The notes: generated by a model not told the origin, from the letters alone. A stretch of 64,000 bases of DNA from Flavimaricola marinus (GCF_900184895.1 NZ_FXZK01000011.1:1-64000), one strand, 5' to 3'; shown: positions 39,242 to 49,356, numbered from the stretch's first letter. Program-made: numbers and translations.

Positions 39242-41346
39242 TGCGGGCGCTTTGGGTTCTTGTCATCCTGTGTTGGCCCTTGACGGCGAAGGCGCAGATT
39301 ACCGCCTCGCTCGTTGCCGACAGCGTCACCGTGGTGGGCGAGACGCAATTGATCGCCACCGGCAATGTGCAGGCGTTCTACGCCGGTGCCACATTGTCGG
39401 CGAGCCGCATCATCTATGATCGCCCCACCGACCGGCTGATCATCGAAGGCCCAATTTTCCTGCGCGAGGAGAATGGCGATATCCTGCTGGCAGACCGTGC
39501 CGAGCTGGACCCCCGGTTCGAGAACGGGTTGCTGCGCGGGGCCCGCTTGGTGCTGAACCAGCAGTTGCAGTTGGCTGCCAACCAGATCAGCCGCGTCGAG
39601 GATGGACGCTATAGCGCCCTGACCCGCACCGTGGCGACCTCTTGCCAGGTCTGCGGCACCCGCGCGCCCTTGTGGGAGATCCGGGCCGAGACGGTGATCC
39701 ATGACACCGAGGCCCGCCAGCTCTATTTCGAGGACGCGAGTCTGCACGTGCGCGGGGTTCCGATCTTTTGGCTGCCCCGGATGCGCCTGCCCGACCCGAC
39801 CCTGGACCGGGCGACCGGTTTTCTGACGCCGAGCATCCCCACGACCAATGATCTCGGGGTCGGCATCAAGATCCCCTATTTCATCCGGCTGGGCGACAGG
39901 GCCGACCTGACGTTGACCCCATACTATTCGGGCGCGACCAACACGTTGGAGGCGCGCTTTCGCCAAGCCTATCTGGCCGGTGATATCGAGATCAACGCCG
40001 CGGTCAGCCGCGACGATCTGCTGCCCGATACTTGGCGCAGCTATATCGAAGGCAATGGCCGCTTTGATCTGGGCCGCGATTTCAAACTGACCTTCAGCAC
40101 CGAGGCCGTGTCGGACCCGGACTATCTGTCGGATTACAGCTACTCCGAAGCGGATCGGTTGGCGTCGGGCCTGCGCGTGGTGCGCGTCGACGATGACGAA
40201 TTGTTCGTGGCCGAGGGCAATTACTACGCCTCGCTGCGCGACGGAGAGGTCGACAGTTCGCTGCCCCCATTGGTGCTGAGCTTTGGCTATGAGCGCCGGA
40301 TCGTTCCCGATGTAATCGGCGGCGTGGTGACGTGGGGCGTGTCCGGCGATGCGCTCAATCGCGACTACGAGCTTGATCCCGACAACGCCCGCGATCTGTC
40401 CCGCCTCGGCCTGATGGCCGCCTATCACAACCAGTGGATCGCCCCGATCGGCATCGTCGCCACGGTCGATGCGGATTTGCGATTGGACTATTACGCCGTC
40501 GCGGACGATCCCGCCGCCGAGAGCGGTTGGCGCGTCGGACCAGCCGCGGCGATCACGCTGCGCTGGCCGTTCGTGCGTCCCTCCTCCGGCGGTGTCACCC
40601 AGGTGATCGAGCCGGTGGTCAGCCTTGGCTATTCCGACAGCATCGGCGTGCTGCCGCCCAACGAAGACGCGCTTCTGGCCGAGTTGGACGAAGGCAACCT
40701 CTACGCCCTCACCCGCACTCCGGGCCAAGACGCCCGCGAGGTCGGCACCCGCGTCAGCGCCGGGGTCGCCTGGACCCGGACCGGGCCCGGCGGCGAGGTG
40801 GCGTCGCTGTCCTTTGGCCGGGTCTATCAAAGCGAAACCCAACCGGCCTATTCGCTGGCCTCCGGCCAGTCCTCGGCCACCTCGGATTGGCTGCTGACCG
40901 CCGGGCTGGAGACCCGCGGCGGCTTTGGCATCGATCTGCGCACCCTGTTTGACGACCATTGGTCCTTTAACAAGACCGAGACCCGGATCGACTGGGAAAA
41001 CGATCGCATCGGACTGGCCGCCGCCTATCTGTGGCTTCCTGCCGATCCCAGCCGCGACCGCGAGACCCCGGCCTCGGAATGGCGCTTTGACGCGACCGCC
41101 CAACTGAGCCCCAACTGGGCCGTGAGTGCGGATGCCCGCTATGACGTGGGCGCCGACCAATTGGCCCGCGCCGGACTTGGCGTCGGATGGCAGAACGAAT
41201 GCGTGACAGTGGACCTTTCGGCAGAGCGCCGTTATTCCTCGTCCACAGACGAAGATCCGACGACGACCTATAATCTGACGATCAACCTGATCGGGTTCTC
41301 GACAGGACGATCCACCGCCGGGCCAACCGGACAATGCCGTGACTAG
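39241..41346 (+). CDS. lptD: LPS assembly outer membrane protein LptD
   Basis: A 701-residue protein with signal peptide (cleavage at AKAQI), an N-terminal OstA/LptA-like domain (about 25-150) that receives LPS, and a C-terminal beta-barrel of the LptD family (FWLPRMRLPDPTLDRATGF; aromatic-rich alternating strands to the end). Cysteines in TSCQVCGTRAP and near the C-terminus (CVTV, QCRD) could form the inter-domain disulphides. Its ATG overlaps the lptG stop by one base, completing an lptFGD run. Confidence 0.95.
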   Translation: MRALWVLVILCWPLTAKAQITASLVADSVTVVGETQLIATGNVQAFYAGATLSASRIIYDRPTDRLIIEGPIFLREENGDILLADRAELDPRFENGLLRGARLVLNQQLQLAANQISRVEDGRYSALTRTVATSCQVCGTRAPLWEIRAETVIHDTEARQLYFEDASLHVRGVPIFWLPRMRLPDPTLDRATGFLTPSIPTTNDLGVGIKIPYFIRLGDRADLTLTPYYSGATNTLEARFRQAYLAGDIEINAAVSRDDLLPDTWRSYIEGNGRFDLGRDFKLTFSTEAVSDPDYLSDYSYSEADRLASGLRVVRVDDDELFVAEGNYYASLRDGEVDSSLPPLVLSFGYERRIVPDVIGGVVTWGVSGDALNRDYELDPDNARDLSRLGLMAAYHNQWIAPIGIVATVDADLRLDYYAVADDPAAESGWRVGPAAAITLRWPFVRPSSGGVTQVIEPVVSLGYSDSIGVLPPNEDALLAELDEGNLYALTRTPGQDAREVGTRVSAGVAWTRTGPGGEVASLSFGRVYQSETQPAYSLASGQSSATSDWLLTAGLETRGGFGIDLRTLFDDHWSFNKTETRIDWENDRIGLAAAYLWLPADPSRDRETPASEWRFDATAQLSPNWAVSADARYDVGADQLARAGLGVGWQNECVTVDLSAERRYSSSTDEDPTTTYNLTINLIGFSTGRSTAGPTGQCRD

Positions 41347-41412
41347 AGGCACCAAGACGCAGCGCGGAGGCTGGCAGGACCTGCCCCCGGAGACACAGGA
41401 AACGAGGCAACC

Positions 41413-42633
41413 ATGCGCCTGAGACATCTGATCCTAGCCCCGCTGATCGCGTTGGGCCTGACCGCCCCGCAAGGGACCGTGGCCCAGGGCCTGTTTTCCC
41501 CGGTGATCACCGTCAACGATGCCGCCATCACCGGCTATGAAATCGACCAGCGCACCAAGCTGTTGAGCGTGTTCCGCACTCCCGGCGATCTGCCGGCGCT
41601 GGCCCGTGAACAGCTGATCGAAGAGCGCCTCAAGGCCCAAGCCCTGAACGCCGCCGGACTGCAGCTGAACGACGAAGGCACCCTGCGTGCGATGACCGAA
41701 TTCGCCGCCCGCGCCAATCTGGAGCTGGACCAGTTCCTGACCATTCTCGCCCAGAACGGCGTCGACGAAGAGACCCTGCGCGATTACGTCATCATGGGCA
41801 TTGCATGGCGTGACTATATCCGCGCCCGGTTCAGCAGCCGTGTCGAGGTGACCGATGCCGACGTGGACGCGGCTCTCGGTCAGTCGACCACCGGGTCCGA
41901 CGGGATCGAGGTCTTGCTGAGCGAGATCATCATTCCCGCCCCGCCGCCACAGGCCGCCTCTGCCCTGGCCACGGCCGAGCGCATCTCGCGTCTGACCTCG
42001 ACTTCGGCCTTCGAGGCCGAGGCCCGCCGCGTCTCTGCCCTGCCCTCGAAGGTGAATGGCGGACGCCTCGATTGGCTGCCGATCAGCAACTATCCGCCGC
42101 AGTTCCGCCCGCTGCTTCTGAGCCTGTCTCCGGGCGAAGTGACCCCGCCAATCCAGATCCCCAACGGGGTGGCCCTGTTCCAGATGCGTGCCGTCCGCGA
42201 AGTGCCGCGTGCGCCAGAGCCGCCGGCCGCGATCGACTATGCCGCCTTCTACATCGCCGGCGGTCAATCCGAGGCCGGGCTGGCCGAGGCAGCCAGAGTG
42301 CGTGCCCGCGTGGACACCTGCGACGATCTATACGGCGTGGCCCGTGGCCTGCCGCCGGAGCAGCTGGAGCGCGACAGCCTGCCGCCCGAGCAGATCCCGC
42401 AGGACGTGGCACTGGAGCTTGCCAAGCTCGATCCCGGCGAGGTCAGCACGGCGCTGACCCGGTCAAACGGCCAGACGCTGGTGTTTCTGATGATGTGCGG
42501 CCGGACAGCCGCCGGCAATGCCGAGGTGGACCGCGAACAGGTCCGTTCGCAGCTCATCAGTTCGCGCCTTGCGGGCTATGCTGACGGAGTGCTGGCCGAT
42601 CTGCGCGCTGCCGCCACGATCACCGGCCAGTGA
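41413..42633 (+). CDS. surA: Periplasmic chaperone/peptidyl-prolyl isomerase SurA
   Basis: A 406-residue protein with a signal peptide (cleavage near TVAQGLF), a SurA N-terminal chaperone domain (PVITVNDAAITGYEIDQR onward), and a parvulin-like region with LSEIIIPAPPPQAASA and GGRLDWLPISNYPPQFRP. SurA escorts outer membrane proteins, including LptD, to the BAM complex, which explains its place right after lptD. The stop overlaps pdxA start. Confidence 0.92.
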   Translation: MRLRHLILAPLIALGLTAPQGTVAQGLFSPVITVNDAAITGYEIDQRTKLLSVFRTPGDLPALAREQLIEERLKAQALNAAGLQLNDEGTLRAMTEFAARANLELDQFLTILAQNGVDEETLRDYVIMGIAWRDYIRARFSSRVEVTDADVDAALGQSTTGSDGIEVLLSEIIIPAPPPQAASALATAERISRLTSTSAFEAEARRVSALPSKVNGGRLDWLPISNYPPQFRPLLLSLSPGEVTPPIQIPNGVALFQMRAVREVPRAPEPPAAIDYAAFYIAGGQSEAGLAEAARVRARVDTCDDLYGVARGLPPEQLERDSLPPEQIPQDVALELAKLDPGEVSTALTRSNGQTLVFLMMCGRTAAGNAEVDREQVRSQLISSRLAGYADGVLADLRAAATITGQ

Positions 42634-43613
42634 TGCCCCCCACCGCCCCGATTGCGATCAGTTGCGGGGAACCGGCGGGCGTCGGCCCTGAGGTTGCCGC
42701 CAAGGCGTGGGCGGCCTTGGGCCGCGATATGCCGATGCTGTGGATTGGCGATCCGCGCCACTTGCCCGAGGGCACGTCCTTTGAGGCCATCACCGACCCA
42801 GCCGAGGCGGCTGCGGTCTGTACCCGCGCCTTGCCGGTGCTGGCCCGTGACTTTGGCCCGCCGCTGCGCCCCGGCCATCCCAATCCGGCACATGCTCCGG
42901 GCGTGGTCGCCGCGATCGCGGAGGCCGTGGCGCTGGTGCAATCGGGCGCCTGTTCGGCCCTATGCACTGCTCCGATCCACAAGGCGGCGCTGATCGACGG
43001 CGCCGATTTCGCCTATCCCGGCCACACCGAGTTTTTGGCCGCATTGGCCGGTGACGTGCCGGTGGTGATGATGCTGGCCAGCACCGTGCTTCGCGTGGTG
43101 CCTGCGACGATCCATATCCCGCTGAGTGCGGTGCCAACCGCCCTGACCGAGCAACTGCTCTCGGAGACCATAACGATTACCCATGCCGCGCTGCGCCGCG
43201 ATTTCGGCCTGAGCGACCCACGTATCGCGGTGGCGGGCCTGAACCCCCACGCGGGCGAAGACGGCAAGATGGGCCACGAGGACCGCGATCTGATTGCCCC
43301 CCTGGTCGAACGCTTTGCCGCGGAGGGCATGACCATCTTTGGCCCGATGTCGGCCGATACGATGTTTCATCCTGCCGCGCGCGCGCGCTATGACGCCGCT
43401 ATCTGCATGTACCACGATCAGGCGCTGATCCCGATCAAGACGGTCGACTTTGCAGGCGGCGTGAACGTGACTCTGGGCCTGCCGTTTATCCGCACCTCGC
43501 CGGATCACGGCACCGCCTTTGACATCGCAGGCCAAGGCATCGCCGATCCGACGTCGATGATGGCAGCACTCGACATGGCCAGCGGCATGGTAGCGGCGAG
43601 GGCGGGATCGTGA
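42633..43613 (+). CDS. pdxA: 4-hydroxythreonine-4-phosphate dehydrogenase
   Basis: A 326-residue enzyme of vitamin B6 synthesis that oxidises 4-phosphohydroxy-L-threonine. Seen: [18 protein letters not shown] at the start and metal-binding histidines in [20 protein letters not shown] and [18 protein letters not shown] at 42633 overlaps the surA stop (TGATG). The surA-pdxA-rsmA order is a widely conserved arrangement. Confidence 0.96.
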   Translation: MPPTAPIAISCGEPAGVGPEVAAKAWAALGRDMPMLWIGDPRHLPEGTSFEAITDPAEAAAVCTRALPVLARDFGPPLRPGHPNPAHAPGVVAAIAEAVALVQSGACSALCTAPIHKAALIDGADFAYPGHTEFLAALAGDVPVVMMLASTVLRVVPATIHIPLSAVPTALTEQLLSETITITHAALRRDFGLSDPRIAVAGLNPHAGEDGKMGHEDRDLIAPLVERFAAEGMTIFGPMSADTMFHPAARARYDAAICMYHDQALIPIKTVDFAGGVNVTLGLPFIRTSPDHGTAFDIAGQGIADPTSMMAALDMASGMVAARAGS

Positions 43614-43633
43614 GTTTATTTGCCAAGATGAAG
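43611..43633 (+). repeat. Dispersed 23-nt gene-end element, copy 2
   Basis: TGAGTTTATTTG followed by CCAAGATGAAG. The first three bases are the pdxA stop codon and the last lies two bases before the rsmA ATG, so the whole intergenic space consists of this element. It matches 31841-31863 at 21 of 23 positions. Confidence 0.55.
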
Positions 43634-43635
43634 AC

Positions 43636-44481
43636 ATGAGCGGCATCGACGACCTTCCCCCTCTGCGCGAGGTGATCAAGGCGCATGATCTGCGGGCCAA
43701 GAAGGCTTTGGGTCAGAACTTTCTGTTGGATTTGAACCTGACCGCCCGGATTGCCCGGCTGGCCGGCGATCTGAGCGACTGTGACGTTTTGGAGGTGGGC
43801 CCCGGCCCCGGCGGTCTGACCCGTGGATTGCTCGCCGAGGGCGCCCGCAAGGTTCTGGCCGTGGAGAAAGACGCCCGCTGCCTGCCGGCGCTGGCGCAGA
43901 TTGCGGAGCGCTATCCGGGCCGCCTCGAGGTGATCGAGGGGGATGCCTTGGAGGTGGATGTGCTGGCGCATCTGACCCCGCCGATCCGGGTGGCGGCGAA
44001 CCTGCCCTATAACATCGGGACGGAACTGCTGGTCCGCTGGTTGACCCCCAAGGAGTGGCCGCCGTTCTGGCAGAGCCTGACGCTGATGTTTCAGCGTGAG
44101 GTCGCCGAGCGTATCGTAGCACAGCCCGGTGGCAAGGCATATGGCCGCCTTGCCCTGCTGGCCCAATGGCGGGCCGAGCCGCGTATCGTTATGGATCTGG
44201 GGCCGGAGGTGTTTTCACCGCCGCCCAAGGTGTCGTCGGCCGTAGTGCATCTGACCGCCCTGCCCGCGCCTCGTTTTCCGGCCGACCCGGAGGTCTTGAG
44301 CCGGGTCGTGGCGGCGGCGTTCAATCAGCGCCGCAAGATGCTGCGATCCGGCCTGCGCGGGCTGAGCCCCGATATCGAGGACCATTTGCGTGCCGCTGGC
44401 ATTGCCCCGACCGAACGGGCGGAGCGGGTGACGCTAGAGGCGTTCTGCGCCCTCGCCCGGAGTTTGCAGGCTGCCCAGTAA
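43636..44481 (+). CDS. rsmA: 16S rRNA (adenine1518-N6/adenine1519-N6) dimethyltransferase
   Basis: A 281-residue SAM-dependent enzyme that dimethylates two adenines near the 3' end of 16S rRNA. Seen: [20 protein letters not shown], the SAM loop [15 protein letters not shown], catalytic [11 protein letters not shown] and [12 protein letters not shown]. No usual Shine-Dalgarno is visible; the ATG follows a GATGAAGAC tract from the short repeated element. Its last 48 bases overlap the convergent kinase-like gene. Confidence 0.96.
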   Translation: MSGIDDLPPLREVIKAHDLRAKKALGQNFLLDLNLTARIARLAGDLSDCDVLEVGPGPGGLTRGLLAEGARKVLAVEKDARCLPALAQIAERYPGRLEVIEGDALEVDVLAHLTPPIRVAANLPYNIGTELLVRWLTPKEWPPFWQSLTLMFQREVAERIVAQPGGKAYGRLALLAQWRAEPRIVMDLGPEVFSPPPKVSSAVVHLTALPAPRFPADPEVLSRVVAAAFNQRRKMLRSGLRGLSPDIEDHLRAAGIAPTERAERVTLEAFCALARSLQAAQ

Positions 44482-44979
44482 TGCTTGAGCGGCGTGCCTG
44501 TCTGTGAGCCTGAGAACCGGTGTATCGGTGCCGCCGAGCGCCTGTGAGATGGCCGCCTCGAAAGCGCCTGCGTTGCGGACTGTGCCGATGAGGAAGCGCC
44601 ATTGCCGAAGCCCCGGCCAATCGCGATTGCCCGGCGGATGCTCGGGCCGCGTGCGCCCGATGTAGCGCAGGCTGCGCGACAGCACGCGGCGGAACCGGGT
44701 CCACGGCGGCGGATCGAGCCAGATGACCAGCGTGGCGTGTGACAGGGTCTGTGCGGTCAGCCCTGTAGGTCCGGTGTCGAGCACCCATTGCGGTTGCGCG
44801 ATCTGGGCAGCAAGCGCCGACTGCACTTCGGCTTTGGGCCGTTGGCGCCACCCCTGCCGAAGCGCGAGCGCGTCCTTGTGGATCACCGGTTGATCGAGCT
44901 GCTGGCCGAGGCGCGTGGCGAGCCAGCTTTTGCCGGCGCCGTTGGCCCCTGTGACGATGATCCGGGCGGTGGTCTGCAA
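44434..44979 (-). CDS. P-loop NTPase, adenylate kinase-like (DNA topology modulation FlaR-like)
   Basis: About 181 residues with Walker [15 protein letters not shown] near the start, [22 protein letters not shown] in Walker B position, and [21 protein letters not shown] as in FlaR/adenylate kinase-like proteins. The nucleotide substrate is unknown. An upstream ATG at 45039 would place a strong terminator inside the gene, so the start is probably TTG at 44979. The 3' end overlaps rsmA by 48 bases on the opposite strand. Confidence 0.75.
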   Translation of the reverse strand: MQTTARIIVTGANGAGKSWLATRLGQQLDQPVIHKDALALRQGWRQRPKAEVQSALAAQIAQPQWVLDTGPTGLTAQTLSHATLVIWLDPPPWTRFRRVLSRSLRYIGRTRPEHPPGNRDWPGLRQWRFLIGTVRNAGAFEAAISQALGGTDTPVLRLTDRHAAQALLGSLQTPGEGAERL

Positions 44980-44997
44980 GCTGACCGTGCCCCCCTG

Positions 44998-45031
44998 AAA
45001 AACAAACGGCCCTCTGAGATCAGAGGGCCGT
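44998..45031 (-). terminator. Rho-independent terminator after the DUF4167 gene
   Basis: A 12-bp perfect inverted repeat (ACGGCCCTCTGA and its complement, two central bases) followed on the minus strand by TTGTTTTT. It begins five bases after the DUF4167 stop codon and ends the prfA-prmC-DUF4167 direction of transcription. Confidence 0.9.
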
Positions 45032-45035
45032 GAGA

Positions 45036-45743
45036 TCATTCAGCGGCCTCGTTGGGCGGATCGCTGGGGGTGGCCTTTGGGGCGCGAGGTTTGCGGGGGC
45101 GCGGCGTCCGTTTTGCGGGGGCGGCCTCCTGCTTTTCCTCTGGCGTCTCCACCAATGTGCTGGCCCCGTCGTCGGGCTGAAGAAAGCCGACATCGCGGAT
45201 GTCGAGGCTGACGTCCGGCTGGTCGCTGGAGCCGGGATCGGCGGCGGCCTTCGGCTCGTCGCGCGGCTGGCGGCGGCGTGGCTGGCGGCGCTCTTGCGGC
45301 TGTGCCTTGGGCTGATCGTCCGAGGCGGCCTCTTGCGGCTTGTCCGAACTGTCGCCGGCGTTGGGATTGGAATTGGCCTCTTCCTGAGCGCGCAGCCGTT
45401 GCTGGCGTTCGCGATCCCGTTCGGCCTGCCGATCCCGCTCGGCCTGGCGTTCGCGGTTCTGGACCTCTTGTTCCTCACGCTGGCGGTCGATTTCGCGCTG
45501 CGCTTCGGCCAGCATCCGCGTGTAGTGTTCGGCGTGCTGAGAGAAGTTCTCCGCGTTCACGCGGTCGTTGGACAACTGCGAATCCCGGTGCAGCTGGTTG
45601 TATTTCTCGATGATCTGCTGGGGCGTCCCGCGCACTTTGCCATCTGGACCGGAACTGTCGAACACCCGGTTGATGATGTTGCCGCCCGAGGGACGATTGT
45701 TGCGGTTTTTGTTGCCCCGCGACCGTGACTTGGATGATCTCAT
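45036..45743 (-). CDS. DUF4167 domain protein
   Basis: A 235-residue very hydrophilic protein. The N-terminal 90 residues carry the DUF4167 domain: an Arg/Asn-rich start, INRVFDSSGPDGKVRGTPQQ, then IIEKYNQLHRDSQ. A long charged coiled-coil segment rich in Arg, Gln and Glu follows (about 75-150), and an acidic-basic low-complexity tail ends RPRKPRAPKAT. The basic start suggests RNA or DNA binding; function is not established. It is widespread in Alphaproteobacteria next to prmC. Confidence 0.88.
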   Translation of the reverse strand: MRSSKSRSRGNKNRNNRPSGGNIINRVFDSSGPDGKVRGTPQQIIEKYNQLHRDSQLSNDRVNAENFSQHAEHYTRMLAEAQREIDRQREEQEVQNRERQAERDRQAERDRERQQRLRAQEEANSNPNAGDSSDKPQEAASDDQPKAQPQERRQPRRRQPRDEPKAAADPGSSDQPDVSLDIRDVGFLQPDDGASTLVETPEEKQEAAPAKRTPRPRKPRAPKATPSDPPNEAAE

Positions 45744-45800
45744 GGAATTTTTCTGTCCAGCTTGAAAAGGAAGTGACCTGGATTGCGTTGCGCCCGGCCT

Positions 45801-45860
45801 GATACGCGCAAGCTGCGCGTTCTGATCTGAGGAAGCCCTGCGGTGATCTGGCTGCGTATC
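45801..45860 (-). promoter_or_regulatory. Structured leader upstream of the DUF4167 gene
   Basis: GATACGC (45801-45807) and GCGTATC (45854-45860) can close a 60-nt structure that contains an inner hairpin GCGCA-AGC-TGCGC and the repeated core TGATCTG. It lies about 58 bases upstream of the DUF4167 start, downstream of a plausible promoter. It could be a regulatory RNA element; no known class was recognised. Confidence 0.4.
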
Positions 45861-45901
45861 CTACAGGGAGAGCCGCGGCCCTCTTCCTGCTGAATGACTT
45901 T

Positions 45902-45930
45902 GAATAACCATGCTACGCAAACAAGAGCAA
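45902..45930 (-). promoter_or_regulatory. Possible sigma-70 promoter for the DUF4167 gene
   Basis: On the minus strand TTGCTC and TTATTC are separated by 17 bases, close to the usual -35 and -10 pattern. Transcription would give a leader of roughly 150 bases. Similarity to consensus is moderate. Confidence 0.4.
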
Positions 45931-45973
45931 GAAAAAACTGTGTCCTTATGGCGGATCGGCGATTTTGCCCGGT

Positions 45974-46822
45974 TTAGAACGGTATTTCGATCCATTGCGC
46001 AACAATTACGCGATCCCGACCGTCGAGATCGCGGATGACGGCGAGGGTTTCGAATCCGTGTTTCTGTGCGATCTGGCTGACATCCTGCGCCTGATCGGGG
46101 CCGATTTCGACCACGACCCGACCGGATTCGGCCAGATAGGGCCCGATGCTGCCGAAGATCGCCCGATAGGCGGCGAGCCCGTCGGATTCGTCGGTCAGCG
46201 CCATCCGCGGTTCCCAATCGCGGACTTCGGGTGCGAGTTCGGCCATTTCCCGCGTCGAGATATAGGGCGGGTTGGAAACGACGAGGTCAAAGACCCCTTC
46301 GACCTCGGCTGCCCAATCAGAAACCATGAACCGTGCCCTGTGGCTCAGCTCCAGCGTTTGGGCGTTGGTCTGGGCGACCTGAACAGCGACGGGCGAGATG
46401 TCGACACCGACCCCGCGCGAGTCGGCCATCTCGGCCAAGAGCGTGAGCAGGATGCATCCCGATCCGGTGCCCAGATCGAGCACATGCCCGAAGGGCTGGG
46501 CCAGCGCCGCTTCGACCAGAATTTCGGTCTCGGGCCGTGGGTCGAGCACATCGGCGGTGACGAGGTAGTCCCGCCCGTAAAAAGCCCGTTTGCCGATCAA
46601 TTGCGAGACGGGCTGTCGGTTGACCCGTCGTGCGATCAGGTCGCGGAATTTGGCCTGGGCGTCCGGCTCCACCGGTTCGGGAAGGACCAGCGTCAGCCGC
46701 CCCGCCTCGACCCCGACCGCGAAGGACAGGAGCCGACGCGCATCGCGTGCCGCGTCTGGCACGCCTGCCTCGGTCAGCGCCCGCGTGGCCGCAATCAGCA
46801 AGCTATTGCCGGTCTCGGTCAT
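45974..46822 (-). CDS. prmC: Release factor glutamine methyltransferase
   Basis: A 282-residue SAM enzyme that methylates the GGQ glutamine of peptide release factors. Seen: [26 protein letters not shown], the SAM loop [18 protein letters not shown] and catalytic [17 protein letters not shown]. Its start overlaps the prfA stop (ATGA), coupling it to its substrate gene. Confidence 0.96.
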   Translation of the reverse strand: MTETGNSLLIAATRALTEAGVPDAARDARRLLSFAVGVEAGRLTLVLPEPVEPDAQAKFRDLIARRVNRQPVSQLIGKRAFYGRDYLVTADVLDPRPETEILVEAALAQPFGHVLDLGTGSGCILLTLLAEMADSRGVGVDISPVAVQVAQTNAQTLELSHRARFMVSDWAAEVEGVFDLVVSNPPYISTREMAELAPEVRDWEPRMALTDESDGLAAYRAIFGSIGPYLAESGRVVVEIGPDQAQDVSQIAQKHGFETLAVIRDLDGRDRVIVAQWIEIPF

Positions 46823-47874
46823 CCGTCCATCTCGGCCAGGAGGTTGGCCTGTGCTTCTGCCGTCAATGCTTCGATCACCTCGTCCAAATCACCCTGCATG
46901 ATTGCATCGAGTCGATACAAGGTCAGGTTAATCCGGTGATCCGTCATCCGCCCCTGCGGGAAATTGTAGGTCCGAATCCGCTCGGACCGATCCCCGGAGC
47001 CGACCTGCGCCTTGCGGTCGGCAGAGCGTTCGCCGTCGATCTTGGAGCGTTCCAGATCGTAGAGGCGCGACTTGAGCACTTCCATCGCCAGTTCGCGGTT
47101 CCGGTGCTGGGACTTCTGGCTCGACGTGACCATGATGCCCGTCGGGATATGGGTGATCCGCACAGCAGAGTCGGTGGTGTTGACGTGCTGGCCGCCCGCC
47201 CCGCTGGCGCGCATGGTGTCGATGCGAATGTCGGTGGCGGGAATGTCGATATCGACGTCCTCTGCCTCGGGCAGCACGGCGACGGTGGCTGCAGAGGTGT
47301 GGATCCGCCCGCCCGATTCCGTTTCCGGCACCCGCTGCACCCTGTGCACTCCGCTTTCGTATTTCAGCTTGGCAAAGACCCCGTCACCGGCGACGCGGGC
47401 GATCACTTCCTTGATCCCGCCCAGTTCGGTGGCCTGCTCTTCGATGATCTCGAACTGCCAGCCCTGCGCCTCGGAATAGCGTTGATACATTCGCAGAAGG
47501 TCCGCCGCAAAGAGCGCGGCTTCGTCGCCGCCGGTGCCGGGGCGGATTTCGATCATTGCGGGCTTGTCGTCGGCGGCATCCTTGGGCAGCAGCGCGATGC
47601 GCAGATGCGCCTCGGCCGCTTCGCGCCGCTCGCGCAGCCCGGGCAGTTCGTCCTCGGCCAGCGCCCGCATCTCGGGATCGTCGAGCATCGCTTCGGCGCC
47701 CTCGATTTCCTCCAACAGCGCCTCGTAAGCGGCAATCGATTCGACCACCGGGCGGAGGCCGGAGTATTCCCGCGTCAGCCCCGCGATCTCGCCCGGCGCG
47801 ACGCCAGAGGCGAGCTTGGCCTCGAGGAATTGGAACCGTTGGGTGATCTGGGCAAGGGTCTGGGCATTTATCAT
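46819..47874 (-). CDS. prfA: Peptide chain release factor 1
   Basis: A 351-residue protein that reads UAA and UAG and releases nascent chains. Seen: the catalytic GGQ in [21 protein letters not shown]-type block, [20 protein letters not shown], and an N-terminal helical domain. The start at 47874 gives the usual family N-terminus; an ATG six codons upstream is an alternative. Followed by prmC. Confidence 0.96.
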   Translation of the reverse strand: MINAQTLAQITQRFQFLEAKLASGVAPGEIAGLTREYSGLRPVVESIAAYEALLEEIEGAEAMLDDPEMRALAEDELPGLRERREAAEAHLRIALLPKDAADDKPAMIEIRPGTGGDEAALFAADLLRMYQRYSEAQGWQFEIIEEQATELGGIKEVIARVAGDGVFAKLKYESGVHRVQRVPETESGGRIHTSAATVAVLPEAEDVDIDIPATDIRIDTMRASGAGGQHVNTTDSAVRITHIPTGIMVTSSQKSQHRNRELAMEVLKSRLYDLERSKIDGERSADRKAQVGSGDRSERIRTYNFPQGRMTDHRINLTLYRLDAIMQGDLDEVIEALTAEAQANLLAEMDG

Positions 47875-47920
47875 GCCGCTGATGTTTCCCATCCACGCCG
47901 CGCGGTCAAGATGGGCTGGA

Positions 47921-48382
47921 TCATTCCCACCGCAGGTCCGGCGCTTCGTTCAGGCCGCCGAGTTGCTGAAGCCACCCGCCGAGACGGGCCGCATTGACCC
48001 CGAAATCCTCTGTACCCATCCCTTGCCGGGCGACCACGCAGAGCCGGTCCCCCTTGACCTGCGCCGTGGTGAAATCGGGATAGCCCATGAGCGCCGAGCG
48101 CGTGACCCACGTGATATGCCCCTCGGCCACCGATCCGGCGAGCCGCTCTGTGCGCGGGCTGGCCACGGCGATGGCGTCGAGGGCCGCCAGATCGCCTGCC
48201 CCGAAGGAAACCCGCGCCTCGGCTGTCCGACAGAACGCCGCGGCATTGGGCGGCGGCGCGTAATCCGCGCGGGCGATGTCGACATGCCATTTACCCGCGT
48301 CGATCGGGCTGAACCGTATCCAGAGCATGAGCCCGGCGGTGGCCGCAACGACCGCGAGAAGAACGAAGGCCAACACTTTCAT
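47921..48382 (-). CDS. DUF1499 domain protein
   Basis: A 153-residue protein with one N-terminal membrane segment or signal anchor ([20 protein letters not shown]) and a DUF1499 domain: [22 protein letters not shown], then [12 protein letters not shown]. Function unknown. Its ATG overlaps the agmatinase stop (ATGA), so it belongs to that operon. Confidence 0.82.
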   Translation of the reverse strand: MKVLAFVLLAVVAATAGLMLWIRFSPIDAGKWHVDIARADYAPPPNAAAFCRTAEARVSFGAGDLAALDAIAVASPRTERLAGSVAEGHITWVTRSALMGYPDFTTAQVKGDRLCVVARQGMGTEDFGVNAARLGGWLQQLGGLNEAPDLRWE

Positions 48383-49356
48383 TTCGCCTCCTTTTCCCGC
48401 AACGCCCAGCAGTAGAGACAGATCAGCTCCATCGCCACATGCGCCCCCGCGATGGCGGTCGCACCGGTGGTGTCGTAGGGCGGCGAGACCTCGACGATAT
48501 CGCCGCCGACCATGTTGATCCCCGCCAGATCGCGCAGGATTGCCGCCGCCTGCCAAGACGCCAGCCCGCCCCAGACCGGGGTGCCGGTGCCGGGCGCAAA
48601 GGCCGGATCGAGCGCGTCGATGTCGAATGTCACGTAGGTTGCATTCTGCCCGACGATTTCCTTGGCCCGCGCCGTCACCCAGGCACTGCCCTTTTCGTGC
48701 ACCGTCCGGGCGTCGATATATTCCATACCGAGGTAGTCGTCGCATTCGGTCCGGATGCCGATCTGCACCGAGCGGCCGGGATCGACCAGCCCGAGCTTGA
48801 CCGCCTTGTACATCATCGTGCCGTGGTCGATCCGGTCCATGTCGTCATCGGCCCATAGGTCGGAATGGGCATCGAACTGGATCACGCTCATCGGCCCGAA
48901 CTTTGCCGCGTAAGCCTTTAGAATCGGGAGGGTAATGTAGTGATCACCGCCGAGCGTCACAGTGCCCGGACCGGCGGCAAGGATGCCTGCGATGTGGGTC
49001 TGAAGCGTGCCGGGAAAGGCCTGCGTGTTCGCGTAATCGAAGGCCAGATCGCCGTAGTCGAGGATCGCGAAATCACTGAGCGGGTCGAACCCGTTCCAGC
49101 CGTAGGGCGGATCATACGGCTGAAGCGTGCTGGCCTCGCGGATCGCGCGGGGGCCGAAGCGGGTGCCGGTCCGGTGCGTGACGGCCTGATCAAAGGGCAC
49201 GCCGGTGATCGCCAATTGCGCACCGGTCAGGTCCTTGGAATAGCGCCGCCGGAACAGCGACGTCGCCCCGCCGAAAGCATTCTCGAACGACAGCCCCTTG
49301 AGGTCATCGCGGGTAAAAGCCTGATCGACCTGCGTTTTCGCGTCTTCGAGTGCCAT
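48379..49356 (-). CDS. speB: Agmatinase (ureohydrolase family)
   Basis: A 325-residue manganese enzyme that splits agmatine into putrescine and urea. The metal ligands are seen in GGDHYITLPILKAY, QFDAHSDLWADDDMDRIDHG and FDIDALDPAFAPGTGTPVWGG. Guanidinobutyrase or another guanidino hydrolase cannot be fully excluded. Its start overlaps the aminotransferase stop by one base (TAATG), and DUF1499 follows with ATGA overlap. Confidence 0.9.
   Translation of the reverse strand: MALEDAKTQVDQAFTRDDLKGLSFENAFGGATSLFRRRYSKDLTGAQLAITGVPFDQAVTHRTGTRFGPRAIREASTLQPYDPPYGWNGFDPLSDFAILDYGDLAFDYANTQAFPGTLQTHIAGILAAGPGTVTLGGDHYITLPILKAYAAKFGPMSVIQFDAHSDLWADDDMDRIDHGTMMYKAVKLGLVDPGRSVQIGIRTECDDYLGMEYIDARTVHEKGSAWVTARAKEIVGQNATYVTFDIDALDPAFAPGTGTPVWGGLASWQAAAILRDLAGINMVGGDIVEVSPPYDTTGATAIAGAHVAMELICLYCWALREKEAK

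Noticed and set aside
39049-41427. Open frame of about 790 codons on the minus strand opposite lptD
   Set aside because: It is the complement of a well-supported gene in GC-rich DNA; the translation is low in complexity and matches no family, and it has no ribosome binding site.
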